A DNA stretch of 22,445 nucleotides from Stephanodiscus triporus. Lineage: Eukaryota > Bacillariophyta > Thalassiosirophyceae > Thalassiosirales > Thalassiosiraceae. Below, one piece after another: positions 16,705 to 22,445 of the stretch. The stretch covers positions 1 to 22,445 of the forward strand of contig JALLAZ010000225.1 in NCBI GenBank assembly GCA_036939755.1, in the 5' to 3' direction. The notes below the pieces were generated by a model. The model was not told the origin of the DNA. It worked only from the letters and a program-made list of their open reading frames with translations, and did no database searches. Position numbers and translations under genes: made by a program. Every line of letters begins with the position of its first letter. Within the stretch, counting starts at the first letter, position 1.

Positions 16705-17907
16705 TCACTCAAAGCTGATGGCCAATTCAGGCACGCCCTCCCCGTAATTCCACCTCCTACCAGCGAAGAAAAGGAATCCACCCGATTCGGTCGAAAGCCT
16801 AAACGTCGCCTCTTTTGCCGCCTTAACGCTCCCGTTCAAGATCGACGATGTAACGTCCACCTTGATCAGGTGTAATTCAACGTCGCCCATCGCCCCCGCC
16901 CAAAAGAACGTGTTCACAGTCACGGCGGCCGTCGAGTTGGGTGGTTTGTTCCACATCACATGATCCTCCTCCCATCCCCCGGCATTCGGCAGCAGGTCCA
17001 CGCTCACCCTCGTGCCGCCCTCGTCGACGTGGTCGTGCGATTTCAGGTACAGCAGGAGCGCGGCCCTAACGACGGTCTCGTTCATGGGCTGTTGGGAGAG
17101 GTCGAATTGCGTGAACGACACGCGCTCGTCGCACTCCACGCCAAGCTCCTGAAGTCCCGCGAACGCGTTGTCAGGCTCGGACCGTTCGATCGTGGCCAAC
17201 GCGGCCGGATCGACGGTCACGGTCAACGAGGAGGGCAAGATCGGCTCTCCCTTCCAGGTGGGACTCGGCGACGCGACAGTCGGCGATTGTCCTGGGGCCA
17301 GGGAGCTAAGCGTGGGATGGTTGGGGTTCCTGGTGTGGTGCATGTTGGGGTGGGTGTGGGTCTTTCCCTCCCCCTCGGCGACGGACGAATCGACGCCCGC
17401 GAGGGACTGTTGTTCCTTGTTGTGAATCGCCATCCCGATCAGGTCCCCCACGAAGAACAACGCGAGCGCGAGTGCCACCGCGAAGAGGAAGATGGACAGT
17501 CCGAAGAGCGCCCGCCGACACCTCGCACTGCGCCTTAAGGCGTCCTTGACGTCCCGGGGCGTGCCGTTGAAGAAGATGTCGGCGACGCCGCGATCCTCGA
17601 TGCTTCGAGACTCGTAGCCTACGAACTTGCCGCTCGGGCTGAATTTCGGCGTGAGGGCGTCGTCCGGGGTCCCGTCGACGCCCTTTCCGAACTCCTCGTC
17701 TTCGACGACGATGGCGTTGCCGCCCTTCATGCCTTTACCTCCTCCTACGAGGAGGTCCCGCGCGCGCTGACGAATAAGCTCGTCGTCGCCGTCGCCCGTA
17801 TCATTCCCCTCGTTGGCCATGACGCCCAGCGCCTGGAAGACGCCCTCGGGGGGTGCGGGCTCCACGGGATCGTGCCCGAGTGAATCGACGTCGTGGACCG
17901 CCGCCAT
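16705..17907 (-). CDS. Type II membrane protein with DNRLRE/CBM96-like extracytoplasmic domain
   Basis: I start at the ATG at 17907 (MAAVHDVD); the frame stays open to 17985 but that part is AT-rich leader. The product is 400 residues in one exon. The cytosolic N-terminal 130 residues are acidic and Gly-rich. A single membrane helix (LFGLSIFLFAVALALALFFV, about 136-155) follows Arg/Cys residues, giving an N-in topology. A His/Pro/Ser linker leads to a domain from about 246 to the end: DNAFAGLQELGVE, SFTQFDLSQQP, VVRAALLLYLKSHD, GGWEEDHVMWNKPP, IKVDVTSSIL and TFRLSTESGG. This order (phenylalanine-x-leucine strand, A-x-L-x-L-Y, W-x-E-x-x-V-x-W-N-x-x-P) fits the DNRLRE family that includes CBM96, known to bind alginate-like polysaccharides in bacteria. 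Polysaccharide binding here is inference. It is convergent with the ubiquitin-like gene, 157 bases apart. Confidence 0.8.
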   Translation of the reverse strand: MAAVHDVDSLGHDPVEPAPPEGVFQALGVMANEGNDTGDGDDELIRQRARDLLVGGGKGMKGGNAIVVEDEEFGKGVDGTPDDALTPKFSPSGKFVGYESRSIEDRGVADIFFNGTPRDVKDALRRSARCRRALFGLSIFLFAVALALALFFVGDLIGMAIHNKEQQSLAGVDSSVAEGEGKTHTHPNMHHTRNPNHPTLSSLAPGQSPTVASPSPTWKGEPILPSSLTVTVDPAALATIERSEPDNAFAGLQELGVECDERVSFTQFDLSQQPMNETVVRAALLLYLKSHDHVDEGGTRVSVDLLPNAGGWEEDHVMWNKPPNSTAAVTVNTFFWAGAMGDVELHLIKVDVTSSILNGSVKAAKEATFRLSTESGGFLFFAGRRWNYGEGVPELAISFE

Positions 17908-18391
17908 TGTTCGAATTTCGTTCAAAACCAACTTGTGCGATCTTGTCAAGCTCAATAAATAATAAATAAATGCAAAAAAATCCAATTGTTCTTTGGTGGG
18001 GCTCCTTTAATGCATGCGTGTCTTCTCTCTCGCGGTCCATCCTATGCCCTCATTTTCTTTCTCTCGGACAGACCCCCCCTATCTTCTACGAATTCCGATG
18101 CGAATTTCAGTTTTCACACGAGCCCACACAAACAAACGGAGAGAAAGATAAACACTGCCACTCCCGCCATAAAAAAGCAAAAGAGGTGGGAGAGATTCCA
18201 TTCACTCCACGTGGAGAAATCCTCTTACACTGCGCTTCATTGGCCGGCAAGGCAACTAACCGTCCATCTTCTATTCTAATAATAGAGGAGTAACAAAATA
18301 ATATCCAACTCTCTCCCCCGCCGCCCCTCCCCCCCCACCCAAGCAAGAGCAAACGATCCCCCCCTAAATATATATACATACACAATAAACC
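17908..18391. promoter_or_regulatory. Divergent promoter region
   Basis: The region lies between starts at 17907 (-) and 18392 (+). AT-rich AATAAATAATAAATAAATG at 17955-17973 is close to the minus-strand start. On the plus side a long pyrimidine tract (about 18308-18342, mostly C with T) is followed by TAAATATATATACATACAC just before the ATG at 18392. The pyrimidine tract and TATA-like sequence are candidate initiation elements for the plus-strand gene. A 17970-18293 frame is open but has no recognised motif. Confidence 0.5.
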
Positions 18392-19204
18392 ATGTCCCTC
18401 GCCACGACCGGAGGGGGCGGAGGGTTCTCCGGCGGCGGCGCCGGATTGTCCGCGGCGGCCATGGCCCACGGCGGACCCAACGCCGCGAACGCCATCGCGT
18501 CCCAGCAGCCCTCCTTCTCGTCCCATCGCGGCATCCCCGGCGGCGGTCACGGTCACGGGGCCGCGCCCCCCCCCGGCACGGGCTACGCCGCCCTGGGAGC
18601 GGACCTGCTCGACAGGACGCAATCGCTCCTCAGCGCCAGGGCCGTTAGGAATTCGTCGAGCATGCCCCTCGTGGCGATGGACCTGTACGGGGACGATTGC
18701 GGCGTGGCGTACTTCCCGCCCGTGCCCTCCGCCGCCGACGACGACGGCGACGACGATCCGATGAAGGCCGCGGCGAGGAACGCGGCGAGGCTCCGATCGG
18801 GGACGCTCGCGCGGCACGTCGTCGGGGGGGGGGGGACGGGGACGGACCTCGCGCTCAGGCTCGACGACGCGATCGCGCACAGGGCCGTAAGGCGATACCT
18901 CAAGGAGGGGGGGGGGGAAGGACGCGCCGCCTCCGCACTGCGTCGGGCCGTCGTCGTCGTCGACGACATGGCGAACGCGAACGCGAATGCGAATGCGAAC
19001 GCGAAAGGAGGGGGAGTCGGCGGCGAGCCGCCGATCGTCGTCGTCATCCCGCGCCCGCACCTCGTCCTGGGCGCGCGCGGCGCGGGGGACCTCAACGACG
19101 CGGCGCTCTCCGCGCTGTCGCACCTCCTCCCCCCCCACGCCGACGGCGGCGGCGGCGGCGGCGGCGCGGCCGACGACGGTCGGGAAGAGGAGGAGGACGA
19201 AGAT

Positions 19205-19235
<31 letters not shown>

Positions 19236-21455
19236 TGATGCCGGTGTCCGTGACGACGATAGGGAAGGACGGGAGCGCGAGGACCAACGGGGACGACGGC
19301 GACAGGGTGGCGTTTAAGCTTCGGCTGATGAATTCCAAGAAGAAGAAGGCGATGACGATGATGCCGGAGGAGGCGCTCGCGCTGATCGTGCTCCGGTGCA
19401 AGAAGGTCGCGCACGAGGCGTGCTACGGGAAGGAGGAGGAGGACGACGACGACGAGCCCGTCATCCAGGAAGAGGACGACGCCGGGGGGGGAGACGTGGG
19501 GGTGTTGGGAGGAGCGGTCGCGGAGGAGGGGGGGGAGAGAAACGACGAATATCCGGATTATCCATCGGCGTTCGCCGTGCCGGGCTGGGCCGCCATGGAC
19601 GCTGCCGTCGAGGCGTTGATCGACGCGTCGAACCACGCCGCGTCGTCCGGCGCTTGCGGTCCGACGTTGCACCAGCGCTCCGTCGCCGCGCTCGTCGGGG
19701 CCCTCCTCCCCCCCGGCAGTGCCCCGCCCAAGAAATCGGCGAGCGGGCGCACGATCAAGGATCCCGACGACGGCGCTATTAAGCCGTCCGCGTTGCATCG
19801 ATCGCTCGCGGAGGCCTCCTCGTCGAGGGACGCGGAGGCGCATGCCGCGGCCGCTAGGGCCGGAGACGCCGAGGGGGAGACGGTCGTCCCCTTCGTGCCG
19901 CTGGTCGTGATGGTCGGTGCCACGAGGGACGGGATCGAGGTCACGGCAATGCGCGTGTCGAAGCCGCAGACGAACTGGCCGAATATGGAACTGCACTGCC
20001 CGTACGGAAACGTCGGCGTGATATCGTCGGTCTGTCACGCCTCCGCGGATCCGATTGGGATGCTGGAATCGACGTTGGACGAGGTGCGCGCGCAGGTGGG
20101 CAAGTTCGCGCCGGAGAGCGAGGAGCCGACCGCGTTCGTCACGTACGGGTCCATCGCGACGCAGGTCGGGCTGGCGACGGGGCTCAAGGCCGCCCTGACG
20201 AGGTACGGTATCGAGGGGAAGGACGACGACGATTGGGACGGGTGGGACGCCGACGTACCCGTCCTATCCACGAGGGAGGATTGCGTCTCGCTCGGACTCG
20301 CAGTCCTAGCCGCTTCGGTACATGGTAGGGTACGCCTCGCCGTGTCCGAGAAGGGCAAGGACGGGAAGTACCGCACGAAGGCGAAGCTGGCGGTGGCGGT
20401 TCAGGACGCTTCCCCCTGCGCCGTGGCCGTATCGTACAATTACTTCGGCGGGGTCGACGACGACAAGTGGACGGCGCCGAAGGCGATATTCGACTTCGAC
20501 AGGCGCGTGCCCGCCGGTCCCTATCGAATCGATTTCACGGCGGCGGATTGCGCCGCGCATGTGAAGCACGGCAAGTTCATCGAGGACGAAAATATGCTGA
20601 TCGAGATGGCGAATGGCCTGACGGGGGCGCGGGGCATCCCGAAGAGGGAGGAGGCGGCGTTGCAGCTGCGCTTTCGCATCTTCCAAAGAACTTCCCGGGG
20701 AGGGAAATGGATACGGGTGGGCGACGACATGCTGCCGTTGACCGTAAAACACAGCCAGAAGGACGAGGGCGAAAGCGGATACGGGGACCTCGTCGCGATA
20801 GAGAGCGCCGTCTTGGAGATTAGCCTGAATGCCGTCGGGTTGATCACGACCAAAACTATCTCCAACAAGTGAGTTCGCACGCTCGTCACCATGTCGTTGT
20901 ACCTTCGTTTTGCGCGTTCCAATGATGATTCTGTATACAGCTCCCGCTTGCCCCCAAAACTTCTCTGTTCGCTTCTCATCGCTTATCATCTCTCTTTAAA
21001 AATACCGTACTTTCGCGCCCAGCGAGACCATTGTCCAGGCCACGAAGTCGGCACGCAACTCCAAACTTCTGCAGTATGGTTTGATAATCGGTTCTCTATC
21101 CTTCATGGGATTCTTCTTAGTCAAGTCCTACGTCGACGAGCGGGTGTTCGAAAGAGACACGGAGCGAGTCCTGGCCTATTACAAGCGCGCGGCGAAGAAC
21201 TCGATGCACGACGGCGACGTCCGCGGTGCGCGGTATCTGGTTTGGAAGTACAAGGGGAAGAAGGACAAGCTGTGGAGGCGGTTGGAGGTAAAGTACGGCA
21301 TCCCAGTGAAACACGCCTGGGAATGGGATGACGAAGACGGGGACGGAGAGAAGAACGGCGGGGCAACCGAGGAAGAAGAGGAGGCGGAAGATTTGGACGA
21401 TAAGGACGACATTGGATCGGAAAAAACAAAGGGCGGTGATGGCGACGAGCTGTGA
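18392..21455 (+). CDS. Large membrane protein with faint Hsp70-like motif order and GDEL C-terminus, two exons
   Basis: Exons 18392-20868 and 21023-21455 give 969 residues; the phase 2 junction forms an Asn codon (TISNN-ETIVQ). I do not recognise a family with certainty. Regions recall the order of motifs in Hsp70/actin-fold ATPases: MPLVAMDLYGDDCGVAYF (about 90-107), FAVPGWAAMDAAVEALIDAS (about 393-412), VPLVVMVGATRDGIEVTAMR (about 502-521) and STREDCVSLGLAVLAASVHG (about 629-648). The glycine-rich phosphate loops of real Hsp70s are not evident, so any such fold may be inactive. The N-terminal half carries Gly, Asp, Asn-Ala and Thr runs. Exon 2 encodes one membrane helix (YGLIIGSLSFMGFFLVKSY, about 844-862), a basic helical tail and an acidic end finishing GDEL. 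GDEL resembles KDEL/HDEL ER-retrieval signals if the tail is luminal. There is no N-terminal signal peptide, so a type II-like topology would be needed. Confidence 0.75.
18971..19006 (+). repeat. GCGAAY hexanucleotide repeat encoding Asn-Ala
   Basis: GCGAAC/GCGAAT units are repeated about five times and end in GCGAAA, encoding an Ala-Asn run in the GDEL protein. The unit preserves frame if its number changes. Confidence 0.8.
19205..19234 (+). repeat. ACG triplet repeat encoding poly-Thr
   Basis: Ten consecutive ACG codons encode Thr in the GDEL protein, directly after a Glu/Asp run and before Met-Met. It is similar to the tract in the ubiquitin-like gene 4.6 kb away and reflects the genome's tendency to ACG/GAC runs. 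Confidence 0.85.
20869..21022 (+). other. Intron of the GDEL protein gene, with a stop codon across the donor
   Basis: Donor GTGAGT follows AACAA, and the acceptor is GCGCCCAG, giving 154 bases. If the intron is retained, translation stops at once (AAG TGA), giving an 826-residue protein without the membrane helix and GDEL tail. Confidence 0.8.
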
Positions 21456-21776
21456 AAAAGGTGCTCTATTAGTTGCTCTTTGAGCGACGGTGTTCAATGC
21501 AATGCGTCCAATCTATCTGTGCTAGAATTTATGGACGAAGCACTCCGGCCATGACCGAACACTTTTTGTCGCTAGTCTCTAGAAATCTTCTCTTAATCCT
21601 GTTTAGCCCAACCATTTCTCATAAACTGCTGAGGTAAATATTCATCGACTCGAAATGAACAAGATGAATGTGTTGCGAAATTCTAGTAGCCTTAGTCGTC
21701 TTGGTCGTGGTCGCCCACTGTAGTCATTGTCACCGTGGGCTCCCATAAATATCTATATAGTCATCACGCGACACTA

Positions 21777-22239
21777 TTATGGATATATGCTGTCAAGCAT
21801 TTGGCAAAAAAACACATCCTGATCCTGTACCACACACTCCTCCAGCATACCCAAGAAATCTGCGTCTGCACCAGTAGCAAACTCAAATAATTTATAACAA
21901 AACATGTCTTCATTACCCCAATAACTTTCCGCCATGAATGCCTCTTTGATATATGCCTCTGAATCATACTCCATATTATTTTTGCCATTTTAATCGTCAA
22001 CTTGTAGCACAGCTTATAAAAGTTGTATTCCAACAATTTGGCATGTTTGCAAGCCTCCTTGTCATGCTCCTCAATCTGCCTTGATCTCTCTAGGCAACGT
22101 CATGGTTTTCTTAACACCATCCGTCCTTCCTTCGCGCTGCTCTCTAGCTTGACAAAAGCAAATTTGTCATGATTTTGCATGCATCTAGCAGGTGTGCTCC
22201 ACCTTTTGTCTTAAAGATGATTTCAAACCATGTGTAATA
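21777..22239 (-). pseudogene. Frameshifted gene remnant next to the foldback element
   Basis: Reading the minus strand from 22239, four consecutive protein-like pieces lie in changing frames. They are 22239-22144 (contains FKTKGGAHLLDACKIM, ends at TAG), about 22151-22098 (REGRTDGVKKTM), about 22099-21980 (IEEHDKEACKHAKLLEYNF, KLCYKLTIKMAK), and 21985-21777 (ESYWGNEDMFCYKLFEFA, ends DSIYP then TAA). Together they suggest one helical, charged protein of about 155 residues broken by three frame changes. I do not recognise the family. The 5' side is cut off about a dozen bases from the foldback element at 22252, so the element may have landed in the gene. The remaining spacer 21456-21776 shows nothing I can support. 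Confidence 0.4.
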
Positions 22240-22251
22240 CTACAGGTCCGG

Positions 22252-22445
22252 TAACAATTGAGAAAAAGTTTTTAGTCGACTTCCTGGAAAGTACTTAGCT
22301 ACTTTCACCAATTTTCGCTAGCTAGCTTTGTTTTACGTTCATACCTTTTTGGTACATACGTTATCACGGGCAAAGCTAGCGAAAATTGGTGAAAGTAGCT
22401 AATGACTTTCCAGGAAGTCGGCTAAAAACTTTTTCTCAATTGTTA
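22252..22445. mobile_element. Foldback/MITE-like element with long inverted repeats (may run past window end)
   Basis: The left arm 22252-22330 begins TAACAATTGAGAAAAAG and the right arm 22371-22445 is its reverse complement. The 75-79 base arms differ at only about three positions plus a 4-base GCTA duplication in the left arm. The loop is 40 bases (22331-22370). There is no coding capacity, so the shape fits a non-autonomous MITE or foldback element, or a hairpin at the tip of a larger palindrome. The outermost bases and target-site duplication cannot be judged because the window ends inside or exactly at the right arm. High arm identity implies recent insertion or ongoing homogenisation. 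Confidence 0.85.

Noticed and set aside
18107..20038. Long minus-strand frame of 643 codons
   Set aside because: It is antisense to the GDEL protein gene, extremely Arg-rich, without motifs; a product of GC-rich codon bias on the other strand.

Overview
The window looks like nuclear DNA of a stramenopile alga, most likely a centric (Thalassiosira-like) diatom. The reasons are intron-poor genes with short GT-AG introns (87 to 192 bp), GC-rich coding blocks separated by AT-richer spacers, long Asp/Thr/Ser-rich low-complexity stretches, and diatom-style Cys-rich secreted modules. The species call is inference; no rRNA, tRNA, organelle gene, CRISPR array or bacterial operon was seen.

Layout. 1-981 (+): a charged coiled-coil protein ending in a treble-clef-like Cys motif, possibly with frame errors. 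982-4019: a gene-poor stretch with decayed coding fragments, one plausible hypothetical gene (2791-3459, -), and a fragment with an in-frame stop (3695-3952, +). 4020-7193 (-): a large secreted, probably GPI-anchored, modular Cys-rich protein. 7915-9447 (-): CDP-diacylglycerol synthase in three exons. 9448-11224: a 1.8 kb spacer with hairpin clusters at both ends. 11225-11836 (+): a Qa-type SNARE with no transmembrane anchor. 12033-14149 (-): an O-fucosyltransferase-family type II membrane enzyme in three exons. 14433-16547 (+): a protein with two tandem ubiquitin-like domains resembling the ZFAND1 C-terminus. 16705-17907 (-): a type II membrane protein with a DNRLRE/CBM96-like domain. 18392-21455 (+): a two-exon membrane protein with a faint Hsp70-like motif order and a GDEL C-terminus. 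21777-22239 (-): a frameshifted gene remnant. 22252-22445: a near-perfect inverted repeat (MITE/foldback-like) that reaches the window edge.

How the genes relate. They are independent eukaryotic transcription units, not an operon. Two pairs are divergent (14149/14433 and 17907/18392) and may share promoter regions. One pair is convergent (16547/16705). Several products belong to the endomembrane or secretory system: phospholipid precursor synthesis, a SNARE, a Golgi/ER glycosyltransferase, a membrane-anchored carbohydrate-binding-type domain, a wall or surface protein, and a protein with an ER-retrieval-like tail. This is a thematic observation, not evidence of one pathway. The least conventional items are the anchor-less Qa-SNARE, the duplicated ubiquitin-like protein without its zinc finger, the GDEL protein whose stop codon lies across a splice donor, and the terminal foldback element beside a broken gene.
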